Assembly (NCBI GenBank): GCA_003541895.1
Contig: DPLR01000001.1
Span: 1-6,863, forward strand
Reading direction: 5' to 3'
DNA length: 6,863 bases
From: Cytophagales bacterium
GTDB lineage: Bacteria > Bacteroidota > Bacteroidia > Cytophagales > Cyclobacteriaceae
Shown: positions 1-5,930 of the stretch, in pieces
Layout of the letters: every line of letters starts with the position of its first letter
Position numbering within the stretch: position 1 is the stretch's first letter
Made by a program: the position numbers and the translations under genes
Notes under the pieces: model-generated
Seen by the model: the letters and a program-made list of their open reading frames with translations, nothing else
Database searches by the model: none
Told to the model about the DNA's origin: nothing

Positions 1-100
1 GCCCCAAGCTATAAAGAACCATTACTAGCAAGAGGCTCAAAATCAAACTTCCGTAGATGTTACCCTTAAACTTTAAACCTTTAAAAATTTTATTCATCAT
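1..100 (-). CDS. N-terminal fragment of a membrane protein, function unknown
   Basis: This ORF is open from ATG to the window edge, so only about the first 32 residues are visible. They begin MNKIFKGLKFKGNIYG and continue into a hydrophobic stretch (LILSLLLVMVLYSLG, about residues 18 to 32). This is a positively charged cytoplasmic start followed by a first transmembrane helix. Two adjacent ATG codons (at 100 and 97) could serve as start, and AAAGGA just upstream is one of the few Shine-Dalgarno-like sequences in the window. The start overlaps the end of the preceding small ORF by 8 to 11 bases, which suggests translational coupling. The family cannot be named from so little. A polytopic enzyme such as an LTA-synthase-like sulfatase is only one guess. 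Confidence 0.6.
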   Translation of the reverse strand, partial: MMNKIFKGLKFKGNIYGSLILSLLLVMVLYSLG

Positions 101-242
101 TTCCTTTGGTCTTAACGCCAATTCGCTCAGATAATGGAGCAAGCCAATCCCAATAAAATTCAGGCTCGTTAAAAATACGGATGACTTGATTTGGCTTCAA
201 GCCAAGTTTTTTTGCAAGAGATTTATCAGACTCAGCTGGCAT
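90..242 (-). CDS. Small ORF matching the N-terminal part of DUF3052 (possible gene remnant)
   Basis: The ORF encodes 50 residues starting MPAESDKSLAKKLGLKPNQV and ending near ERIGVKTKGNDE. The pattern LAKKLG-(I/L)-K, a hydrophobic strand, N-x-P-x-x-(Y/F), then LxPL resembles the first third of DUF3052 proteins as I remember them. Those are usually about 130 residues long, so most of the domain is missing. The two other forward frames just downstream do not supply the rest; one of them is the overlapping membrane-protein ORF. It could be a decayed gene, a standalone mini-domain, or a small coupled gene controlling its neighbour. An in-frame ATG at 266 would add eight residues (MVGIFILY), but it lies in the loop of the preceding terminator, so 242 is preferred. 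The function of DUF3052 is not known to me. Confidence 0.55.
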   Translation of the reverse strand: MPAESDKSLAKKLGLKPNQVIRIFNEPEFYWDWLAPLSERIGVKTKGNDE

Positions 243-253
243 ATACAAAATAA

Positions 254-280
254 AAATCCCGACCATGAAGATCGGGATTT
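254..280 (-). terminator. Rho-independent terminator of the lipoprotein pair
   Basis: A perfect 9-bp stem (AAATCCCGA paired with TCGGGATTT, nine-base loop) is followed on the minus strand by a T-rich run, TTTTTATTTT. It lies 20 bases after the stop codon of the 195-residue lipoprotein gene. On the plus strand only three T follow, so it works in one direction. The small DUF3052-like ORF starts only 12 bases downstream of the stem. Confidence 0.85.
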
Positions 281-300
281 CAAATCAAATGGTTTCTAAA

Positions 301-888
301 TTAATTGCCGTTCTTTTGAGCAGCCATTTTATCCATTTCTTTATTGAAGGTGTCTTTGAATTTCTCATAGTCATAATCCACTTTCAATTTATCATCTGCA
401 GACAGTCGATTCTTATATTCCTGAATCAAATTATCGGCTGATAATTCGATGGCTACATAATATTTGTAGGTTCCTTCTTTAGTTTGCACAGGCTTCTCGC
501 AGATGGTCTTGATTCCCTGCAACGTTTGATCAACAACTTCTCGGTTTAGGCTCTCAAATTTTTGTTCGAGTTGCTCCTTCTTATCCATAGAAGTAGAGTT
601 GGTATAATTGTCGGTCACCGTTTTAACTGTTGTCTGAATAGATTGAGCTAAATCATTGCGGGCATTGGTCAAGGCTTTCTTCTTGGCAGTTACCAAATCC
701 ATACTCTCTCCAATAGAATTTGCACGAAAGACTTTATTGTCAGTGTAAAATCCAGGGCCAGAGCAAGGAACAGATACTTCGGTTTCGCCAGAAGGCAATT
801 TGGTTTTGTTGCTCTTACAACCAACAATCAACATGGCTGCAAAAACAACTATCAATACAGAAAAATTAATAATCCTTTTCATATTCAT
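301..888 (-). CDS. Small LPP20-like lipoprotein
   Basis: This 195-residue protein has a lipoprotein signal: basic N-terminus, hydrophobic core, and lipobox I-V-G-C with the lipidated cysteine at residue 24. ATG at 882 (residue 3) gives an equally good or better signal and may be the true start. After a short linker comes an LPP20-like core: a segment around residues 60 to 85 with regularly spaced alanines (TAKKKALTNARNDLAQSI), a charged, probably coiled region (DKKEQLEQKFESLNREV), and a strand TYKYYVAIEL. The tail is highly charged and rich in lysine. LPP20 proteins are membrane-anchored and face the periplasm or cell surface; their biochemical role is mostly unknown. The gene follows a longer LPP20-like lipoprotein after a 100-bp gap with no clear terminator or promoter, so both are probably in one unit. 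Family assignment rests on pattern resemblance. Confidence 0.75.
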   Translation of the reverse strand: MNMKRIINFSVLIVVFAAMLIVGCKSNKTKLPSGETEVSVPCSGPGFYTDNKVFRANSIGESMDLVTAKKKALTNARNDLAQSIQTTVKTVTDNYTNSTSMDKKEQLEQKFESLNREVVDQTLQGIKTICEKPVQTKEGTYKYYVAIELSADNLIQEYKNRLSADDKLKVDYDYEKFKDTFNKEMDKMAAQKNGN

Positions 889-988
889 GGGTATTTAAGT
901 GTTACGCAATTTAATACAAAGCAAGTTTAAGGCCATTGTTATTTTAAAAATTTAATCAATTAGATCAGTTAACTTAAAAATAGTTTAA

Positions 989-2380
989 TTATTGTAAAAT
1001 GGCGTTAAGCATCTCAGGCAATGTTTGGGTATCGAGGCTATCTAATAATTTATTGTAAGCATCTTGACTACTCCTCTCGTAATCCAAACTAAATCCTTTC
1101 ACTCGATCAACCGTTGCAGTGTAAATCTCTTTACTGTCTTTAACGGATGAGACACGAATAACGGATGTAGCGTAGGTAATAAAAATGCTGCCTGACACAG
1201 TTCCTTTCTCAGAAATTGAATTCACATCAAGTGCCAATTCTGCTTTTAATTTGTCACCGGTAAACTCAAAACCAGCATTTGCCAAATAGTTTTTCACCTT
1301 TAAAGCAACCTGTTGATTAGCCTTATCTTGCCCAAGGCTTTTTTCTGAAGATGAAATAAAGACCAACGGACGTTGCACGCTCATGTTGACTATTCCTTTG
1401 GGTGCAACTATTTTTTGAGCAACCATCGAATAAATATCTGAAGGGTTGTCACCCGCAAATTTTAATAAGTTCACTTTTACAGATACCGTTTGCTCGAGAT
1501 CACGCGAGCTAATTTTTGTTATCAATATCTTCACTGTCCCATCATCTCCTGTCTTATAGTCTGGGAATACATCACCGGCACCTTTTTCAAAATTGGCGAT
1601 CAACGGCAAACCGCTGATAGGTTTTTGATTTAACTTATTCACAACTTTTGAAACGATGGTTTGCCCGCTTTGAGCAACAATTCGATTAACAGCAACTTGA
1701 GACGGAGCAACGGTCAATTGCATTTTATCTAACAACAATTGCATGCTTGTAATAATCTCATTGGTAAGTAAAATGTCCTGACCGTTATACTGAATTCGGA
1801 GTGGTTCTGCCAAATATTTTTCTACTGCTCGAAAACCTTGGTAGTAAAACCCGAGAGAAGTCACTGGGTCATTGTTCTTTTCTGCTTCACGAGCTTTAGT
1901 AAAGAAATCGAGACCAAGTGTTACTGCATTACGTTTTTGTTCATCTTTGATTTCTTTGTAGCGCTGCTTTGACAACCGATAATAAACCCAATAATTTCGG
2001 TCATCTTGCCATACATCAACTTGCTCAAATTCTTCAATGTCATCAGCAGCCGTTGTCTGGATCATCTGCTGGTATTTCTCTTGAAATTCTTTCCCGTTGT
2101 CTAATTGATTAAGAACTGAAGTAGACGAAACATTTACTTTAATTTCAGAGACCAAGTCTTCCAAGGCACTTTTCTTTGCTTCTTGTATATAATTGTTCTG
2201 ACCATCTTTAGCTGCGTGACCAATTCCTATGTAATAGATTCCTTCATCTGGTTTTGCGCTAAGCCAAGCAGGTTGAGGGTTTTCATTTTTCTTGCCTTTC
2301 TTTTTTGATGATTTGCTTTGTGTTGAAGCCGGTGAACAGCTAACCAACACAACCAGCGCAAAGAACAAATACTTTTTCAC
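989..2380 (-). CDS. LPP20 family lipoprotein, large form
   Basis: This 463-residue protein starts with GTG. An in-frame stop three codons upstream leaves no other sensible start. The signal peptide ends in lipobox L-V-S-C (Cys15), followed by a lysine- and serine-rich linker at about 22 to 34. The LPP20-like domain then opens with the typical P-x-W, YYIGIGHA (49 to 56) and an alanine-spaced helix AKKSALEDLVSEI (about 68 to 80), ending in a strand NYWVYYRL. A helical segment (about 150 to 225) follows, then a strand-rich, probably Ig-like part (about 235 to 305), and a C-terminal alpha/beta part to the end. Families with this fold include LPP20 and periplasmic accessory lipoproteins; none has a secure enzymatic role. 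It is the first gene of a two-gene unit with its own promoter. The basic linker does not resemble the acidic surface-export signals known in some Bacteroidota, so a periplasmic position is inferred. Confidence 0.8.
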   Translation of the reverse strand: MKKYLFFALVVLVSCSPASTQSKSSKKKGKKNENPQPAWLSAKPDEGIYYIGIGHAAKDGQNNYIQEAKKSALEDLVSEIKVNVSSTSVLNQLDNGKEFQEKYQQMIQTTAADDIEEFEQVDVWQDDRNYWVYYRLSKQRYKEIKDEQKRNAVTLGLDFFTKAREAEKNNDPVTSLGFYYQGFRAVEKYLAEPLRIQYNGQDILLTNEIITSMQLLLDKMQLTVAPSQVAVNRIVAQSGQTIVSKVVNKLNQKPISGLPLIANFEKGAGDVFPDYKTGDDGTVKILITKISSRDLEQTVSVKVNLLKFAGDNPSDIYSMVAQKIVAPKGIVNMSVQRPLVFISSSEKSLGQDKANQQVALKVKNYLANAGFEFTGDKLKAELALDVNSISEKGTVSGSIFITYATSVIRVSSVKDSKEIYTATVDRVKGFSLDYERSSQDAYNKLLDSLDTQTLPEMLNAILQ

Positions 2381-2399
2381 AACGCTTATTATTTTGCTC

Positions 2400-2431
2400 C
2401 AAACTTACGTTAATAAAACTAAATAGTGCAA
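2400..2431 (-). promoter_or_regulatory. Bacteroidota-type promoter for the lipoprotein unit
   Basis: Reading the minus strand, TTG (2431 to 2429) is followed after 21 bases by TAAGTTTG (2407 to 2400), an exact match to the -7 consensus TAnnTTTG of this phylum. It lies 19 bases upstream of the GTG start at 2380 and downstream of the operon terminator at 2492 to 2519. It would give a very short leader. This is the best promoter match I found in the window. Confidence 0.6.
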
Positions 2432-2491
2432 CCAAGACAAATATCAAGCCATCTCAAAATTTGGAATCAGCTAGCATGCCTTAAAAATAGA

Positions 2492-2519
2492 AAAGGCTGT
2501 CTTTGGTAAGACAGCCTTT
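2492..2519 (-). terminator. Rho-independent terminator of the infC-rpmI-rplT operon
   Basis: A perfect 12-bp stem (AAAGGCTGTCTT paired with AAGACAGCCTTT) with a four-base loop is followed on the minus strand by TTCTATTTTT. It begins 22 bases after the rplT stop codon and marks the end of the translation operon. Confidence 0.92.
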
Positions 2520-2541
2520 CAGAGACTTTTACAAATTGAAT

Positions 2542-2886
2542 TTACTTCAACTGCTTTACAATTGCTTCAAATGCCTGCGGATGGTTAGCGGCAAGATCGG
2601 CCAACGCTTTACGATTTAATTCAATACCTGCAGTCTTTATTTTGCCCATGAACTCGGAATAAGACATTCCATAAGCTCTTGCACCTGCGTTGATCCGAGC
2701 AATCCATAATGAGCGGAAGTCGCGCTTCTTTGCTTTACGGTCGCGGTAGGCGTAGCCCATACCTTTTTCGACCTTGTTTTTGGCAACTGTCCAAACATTT
2801 TTACCGCGACCAAAATACCCTTTGGCCTGCTCTAGCACTCTTTTGCGCCTTTTGCGCGATGCTACATTGTTTACTGAACGTGGCAT
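2542..2886 (-). CDS. rplT: 50S ribosomal protein L20
   Basis: This 114-residue protein is full length for L20. It shows the family features throughout: a very basic N-terminal extension ([20 protein letters not shown]), then [23 protein letters not shown], and the conserved globular part from [16 protein letters not shown] to the C-terminal helix. L20 binds 23S rRNA early in large-subunit assembly. In E. coli and Bacillus it also represses its own operon by binding an mRNA structure that imitates its rRNA site. The ATG at 2886 gives the canonical MPR start and has no Shine-Dalgarno sequence in front. It is the last gene of the operon. The 98-bp gap separating it from rpmI is long for this pair and contains a hairpin and a possible small ORF. 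Confidence 0.98.
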   Translation of the reverse strand: MPRSVNNVASRKRRKRVLEQAKGYFGRGKNVWTVAKNKVEKGMGYAYRDRKAKKRDFRSLWIARINAGARAYGMSYSEFMGKIKTAGIELNRKALADLAANHPQAFEAIVKQLK

Positions 2887-2892
2887 AGTAAT

Positions 2893-2955
2893 TTACATTT
2901 TTGACCGTAGGCGTCTTCTCTCAAAGATCTTTGTGCCATCAGCCGGGTTGAACAT
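2893..2955 (-). CDS. Possible 20-codon leader ORF upstream of rplT
   Basis: In the rpmI-rplT gap an ATG at 2955 opens a 20-codon frame ending with TAA at 2893, six bases before the rplT ATG. The predicted peptide begins MFNPADGTKIF and ends in a very basic ERRRLRSKM. The close spacing would allow ribosomes to pass from it to rplT. A frame this short can arise by chance, no Shine-Dalgarno sequence is present, and I know no homologue. It may be a leader peptide or simply part of an RNA control region. Confidence 0.25.
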   Translation of the reverse strand: MFNPADGTKIFERRRLRSKM

Positions 2956-2961
2956 AAAACC

Positions 2962-2984
2962 AAACTTTGCTCAAGGCAAAGTTT
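2962..2984 (-). promoter_or_regulatory. Hairpin directly after the rpmI stop codon
   Basis: AAACTTTGC and GCAAAGTTT form a perfect 9-bp stem with a five-base loop. It starts at the base next to the rpmI stop codon, and on the minus strand is followed by GGTTTTATG. The short T run makes it at best a weak terminator or attenuator on this strand. On the plus strand it is followed by more T (TTTTATAC), but no plus-strand gene is present. A second symmetric sequence, CAAAGATCTTTG, lies downstream at 2922 to 2933. Attenuation, mRNA processing or L20 binding are all possible. Confidence 0.45.
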
Positions 2985-3185
2985 TTATACTAGATAAGGT
3001 AACATCGGTTTGATGTTATTCTCGTCTACTTTCTTTACAGTTACTTTTTTGCCAAGATTTCTTTTTTGCTTGGTCTCCTTCTTGGTCAGAATATGCCTTG
3101 CATAAGCTTTCTTACGCTTGATTTTACCTGTACCGGTAACTTTGAAACGTTTCTTCGCTCCTGACTTGGTTTTTAACTTAGGCAT
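2985..3185 (-). CDS. rpmI: 50S ribosomal protein L35
   Basis: This 66-residue protein is full length for L35. It opens [20 protein letters not shown] and continues with the basic [16 protein letters not shown], both hallmarks of the family. The C-terminus, IKPMLPYLV, is also typical. L35 is a small, strongly basic component of the large ribosomal subunit. The gene lies 18 bases downstream of infC, in the conserved infC-rpmI-rplT order, so the two are cotranscribed and perhaps translationally linked. The ATG at 3185 has no Shine-Dalgarno sequence in front. Confidence 0.97.
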   Translation of the reverse strand: MPKLKTKSGAKKRFKVTGTGKIKRKKAYARHILTKKETKQKRNLGKKVTVKKVDENNIKPMLPYLV

Positions 3186-3203
3186 GGTATACGTATTAAA
3201 AAT

Positions 3204-3776
3204 CTATTTTCCTTTTCCTTTTGGTGTCATCAACAAATACATGCGCTTTCCTTCGAGTTGTGGCATCTGTTCTACTTTCCCTAAAGCCTCCAACGACTGC
3301 GCAAACTTCAATAGGAGAATTTCTCCTCGCTCTTTATAAACAATCGATCTCCCCGCAAAATGAACATAGGCTTTAACCTTTGCTCCTTCTTTCAAGAAGT
3401 TCTCTGCATGCTTCACTTTAAAATTGAAATCGTGGTCATCCGTATTAGGCCCAAATCGAATTTCCTTCAAAACCGACTTTTGAGCATTTGCCTTGATTTC
3501 TTTCTGTTTCTTTTTTTGCTCGTACTTAAACTTTGAGTAATCGATCACTTTACAAACCGGTGGTTCTGCTTTTGGTGATATCTCAACCAAATCCAAACCT
3601 TGTTCCTGCGCCATTTTTATGGCTACTGCAATAGGATAAACATCTACTTTAATGTTTTCTCCAACTACACGCACACGTTGCGCAGTTATTCTCTCATTAA
3701 TGCGGTAGGGTTCTTCTACTACACGCGGCCGGAAACCTCTGTTGTTAGGTCGGTTATTCGTTGGGTTTAATGCCAC
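3204..3776 (-). CDS. infC: Translation initiation factor IF-3
   Basis: This 190-residue protein has both IF3 domains. The N-terminal domain spans about residues 23 to 95, with [22 protein letters not shown] and [24 protein letters not shown] lysine-rich linker and then the C-terminal domain follow, with [44 protein letters not shown]3 binds the 30S subunit and selects initiator tRNA and start codon. The start is GTG at 3776; an in-frame TAA four codons upstream rules out a longer protein, so the unusual AUU-type starts found in many infC genes do not apply in this position. The start codon lies between two copies of a 13-bp repeat. Upstream, where thrS would normally stand, is the GMC oxidoreductase gene, 100 bp away. 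Confidence 0.96.
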   Translation of the reverse strand: MALNPTNNRPNNRGFRPRVVEEPYRINERITAQRVRVVGENIKVDVYPIAVAIKMAQEQGLDLVEISPKAEPPVCKVIDYSKFKYEQKKKQKEIKANAQKSVLKEIRFGPNTDDHDFNFKVKHAENFLKEGAKVKAYVHFAGRSIVYKERGEILLLKFAQSLEALGKVEQMPQLEGKRMYLLMTPKGKGK

Positions 3777-3789
3777 TCGTTGGGTTTAA
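3758..3789 (-). repeat. Direct repeat flanking the infC start codon
   Basis: The 13-base sequence TTAAACCCAACGA occurs twice on the minus strand (3789 to 3777 and 3770 to 3758), separated by GTGGCA, which contains the infC start codon. The period is 19 bases. The upstream copy carries the in-frame TAA and covers the place of a ribosome binding site; the downstream copy encodes part of the N-terminal LNPTN. A recent small duplication or a paired regulatory site would both explain it. Confidence 0.8.
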
Positions 3790-3842
3790 GTTCTACAATT
3801 TTTAAAAACAGGCTGCAAGTATCGGGATTTTTTCGGGTTTTT

Positions 3843-3870
3843 CAAAATATATGTAAGGGCCAAAAACCAA
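3843..3870 (-). promoter_or_regulatory. Possible internal promoter for infC-rpmI-rplT
   Basis: On the minus strand TTG (3870 to 3868) is followed after 16 bases by TATATTTTG (3851 to 3843), which is TA, three bases, TTTG. This is one base longer than the consensus -7 element and the spacing is at the short end. It would leave a leader of about 60 bases before infC. It is a weak match in AT-rich sequence, but a separate promoter for infC would make sense because the oxidoreductase genes sit just upstream. Confidence 0.3.
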
Positions 3871-3876
3871 TATTAA

Positions 3877-5430
3877 TTAAGCTGACTGGTTAAGCCTGTC
3901 CTGAATATGGCTTGAGAGCCGTAAAGACAAAGCAACTAATGTGAGGGTTGGGTTAGGCGCAGCTGATGTTGTATAACAACCTGAACCAGCCACATAAAGA
4001 TTGCTGATTCCGTGCACTTTACAGTTCTTATCAACAACTCCATTTTTAGGGTCGTCACTCATGCGAGTGGTGCCCATGTGATGCCATCCTCCATTGGTGC
4101 CAGCGGGCCAAGAATTATCATTTTCATCACGAAGCGATTCATGCAATTTTAATCGTGCAAAGCCCGCAACCCCTACTTGATGGCCAATGATTTGGTTAAT
4201 TTTCCTAAGACTTCTCTTATCTAGGTCGGTCAATTGCCAATTCAGATTGGCTAACGGCACACCTAATTCATCCTTTTCTTGACCTATTGTAACTCGCGAA
4301 TCGGGGTTAGGAGACTGCTCCATTCGTGTTTGGAAAGAGTAGGCTCTTGAAATACTCCCAATATTTTCTTTCTCCGCTTTCTTTGCCGCCTCATCCCAAT
4401 TCCCAAACATATCATCAACATTTTTTTTCCAGTTTTCTGATTTCCATAAGTCGATTCTGGGTTTCGTGTTCCGAATGTAAGTCAAGGGCTGAGGCCCTGC
4501 AGTACCATTTAAAATTTTATTAGCCTGCTGAACCTTAGGGTGAATAGCTAGTTCGCACCAAGTCCCATTCCAACTAAATAAATCTGTTGGAAATGGCTTT
4601 AACAACCACAGTTCAGCGGTGTCGATTTCGAGATGTTCCATAAAGTATCTGCCCACCAAATCGTTGTCGTTACCCAATCCATTTTTTGCTTGAGAATTGG
4701 CAGCAAGAAGCATTCTGGCATTTTGAATTGCACCACCAGCAAGGATAAAATATTTTGCCCTTACGATATGTGTTTTGCCTGCATAATTTTTAACAACCAA
4801 TTCTGAAATAGATGACACATCTTCCGTTGCCTTAACGTCAACCATTGTTGCATAAGTATAGAGATGAATATTTTTCGATTTCACTACTGGCTCTTTGTAA
4901 ACTTTTGCTAATCCACCAGTGAAACCATTAACAGGACTTAACTGCCACATCTTATGCCACACAATATTTGAATCAAGTGGAAAAGGATTCATGTTTGGTT
5001 TCTGCTTTTGCCAAAACTCTAAAGTATAATCATAAGGACCGAGTTTTAGAACCTCATTTGCTTTCGCATAAAATGGATCAAGGTCTTTCTTTACTATTGG
5101 CCATCCGCTGTTGGGTACCCAATCTCGTTTTTCAAAATCTATGTCATCAAAAGGAGAGCACATACCAGCCCAATGGTTGGTTGTACCCCCAAAAAATGAT
5201 AATCGGTTTGACCTCATTGGATAGTACTTCTGGCCTGTTGTTTTTCCTTTGTACATATCCTGGATGCGATCTTCAAACTCAAAGCCACCGCTCTCAAGCA
5301 GGATTACTTTTTGTTTGGGGTTCTTCATCCAATCCAACGACATACTTATTCCTGCTGCTCCTGCACCCACAATACAGACATCACCCTCAATGATCGAGTG
5401 ATCTGGTAAATTTCTGGCATCTATGTGCAT
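3877..5430 (-). CDS. GMC family FAD-dependent oxidoreductase, catalytic subunit
   Basis: This 517-residue flavoprotein has an N-terminal Rossmann motif VGAGAAG (Gly22, Gly24, Gly27) and an acidic residue Glu46 in LLESGG for FAD ribose binding. FAD-contacting GGTTNHW lies at 81 to 87 and ILAGGAIQNARML in the middle. The GMC C-terminal domain contains WHHMGTTRM (His450/His451) and YVAGSGCYTTSAAPNPTLT (Asn493); the His and Asn match the usual catalytic pair. Length and motifs fit the fructose/sorbitol/gluconate dehydrogenase branch, oxidising a sugar or alcohol; the substrate cannot be read from sequence. It has no signal peptide, so export would depend on the Tat-signal protein encoded nine bases upstream. 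Both genes lie inside the thrS-infC interval. No CxxCH cytochrome subunit is encoded here, so its electron acceptor is unknown. Confidence 0.9.
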   Translation of the reverse strand: MHIDARNLPDHSIIEGDVCIVGAGAAGISMSLDWMKNPKQKVILLESGGFEFEDRIQDMYKGKTTGQKYYPMRSNRLSFFGGTTNHWAGMCSPFDDIDFEKRDWVPNSGWPIVKKDLDPFYAKANEVLKLGPYDYTLEFWQKQKPNMNPFPLDSNIVWHKMWQLSPVNGFTGGLAKVYKEPVVKSKNIHLYTYATMVDVKATEDVSSISELVVKNYAGKTHIVRAKYFILAGGAIQNARMLLAANSQAKNGLGNDNDLVGRYFMEHLEIDTAELWLLKPFPTDLFSWNGTWCELAIHPKVQQANKILNGTAGPQPLTYIRNTKPRIDLWKSENWKKNVDDMFGNWDEAAKKAEKENIGSISRAYSFQTRMEQSPNPDSRVTIGQEKDELGVPLANLNWQLTDLDKRSLRKINQIIGHQVGVAGFARLKLHESLRDENDNSWPAGTNGGWHHMGTTRMSDDPKNGVVDKNCKVHGISNLYVAGSGCYTTSAAPNPTLTLVALSLRLSSHIQDRLNQSA

Positions 5431-5439
5431 AGCTATTTT

Positions 5440-5811
5440 CTAAGATTTGCCTATTGAATGTAATGCACACTGGCGAGCTTCTGTGACAGAGAGAACCCAA
5501 CCATCCACAGTAATTGTGTTGCCCGATTGAAAATCCTGTTTGACCTTCTGTTCTATGAACTTATCATACGACTGTTCACCATCGTGGCCGCTCATGATGG
5601 ATTTTACCAATGATCGCTCACTATCTTCATCCGATTTGATAATATACTTTTTTCCGATTGATTTGATCTCTTCTTTCTCCCAAATCATAGCTAATGACTT
5701 AGGGATCGAGAGCGATGGATCGTATTCAATTCTCCGAAAAAAATAATACGATGGAAAAGCAACGGCAGCAACGGTGCCGGCACCCAATAAGACAAAGCCT
5801 CTTCGATTCAT
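5440..5811 (-). CDS. Tat-signal small subunit of a GMC dehydrogenase
   Basis: This 123-residue protein begins MNRRGFVLLGAGTVAAVAFP. The twin arginines (3 and 4) followed by a hydrophobic stretch form a Tat signal or anchor. The mature part is largely charged and helical; near the C-terminus is DGWVLSVTEARQCAL (103 to 117), which resembles the W-x-LS-x-TEAR pattern of small subunits of membrane-bound FAD fructose/sorbitol dehydrogenases. In those enzymes the small subunit folds with the flavoprotein and carries it through the Tat pore. The GMC gene starts nine bases after this stop, which supports the pairing. The frame can be extended upstream to a TTG at 5850, but that would bury the signal behind 13 residues, so ATG at 5811 is chosen. 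The 119-bp gap to thrS has no clear terminator. The family call is from memory of the motif. Confidence 0.75.
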   Translation of the reverse strand: MNRRGFVLLGAGTVAAVAFPSYYFFRRIEYDPSLSIPKSLAMIWEKEEIKSIGKKYIIKSDEDSERSLVKSIMSGHDGEQSYDKFIEQKVKQDFQSGNTITVDGWVLSVTEARQCALHSIGKS

Positions 5812-5930
5812 GATTTTTATTGGTTGAGAATTAAAGCCTGCCGCTAGCAACCAACTTGATAAATCTAATCTAAGCTTAGTTTCTTAAATTCACAAGCACC
5901 CGTTAAAATAACAGGAGCGAATTGAAATGA

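Noticed and set aside
889..988. A separate promoter for the shorter lipoprotein (TTGCTTTG on the minus strand).
   Set aside because: It misses the -7 consensus at an important base and has no TTG at the right distance, so cotranscription is simpler.
2774..3013. A 79-codon plus-strand frame across rplT, the gap and rpmI.
   Set aside because: It is antisense to two certain ribosomal protein genes and has no promoter or family resemblance.
3813..3840. The sequence with two GGG-T-run blocks between infC and the GMC gene as a terminator.
   Set aside because: The blocks are direct, not inverted, so they cannot form a stem.
4968..5393. A 141-codon frame on the plus strand.
   Set aside because: It lies wholly antisense to the GMC oxidoreductase, whose motifs are intact, and its translation shows no recognisable domain.
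5812..5850. An upstream extension of the Tat small-subunit gene to a TTG start.
   Set aside because: It would place 13 residues ahead of the twin-arginine signal; the ATG at 5811 gives a normal Tat signal.
5870..5879. The palindrome CTAAGCTTAG between thrS and the small-subunit gene as a terminator.
   Set aside because: It has no loop and no T run after it, and is too short to terminate transcription.
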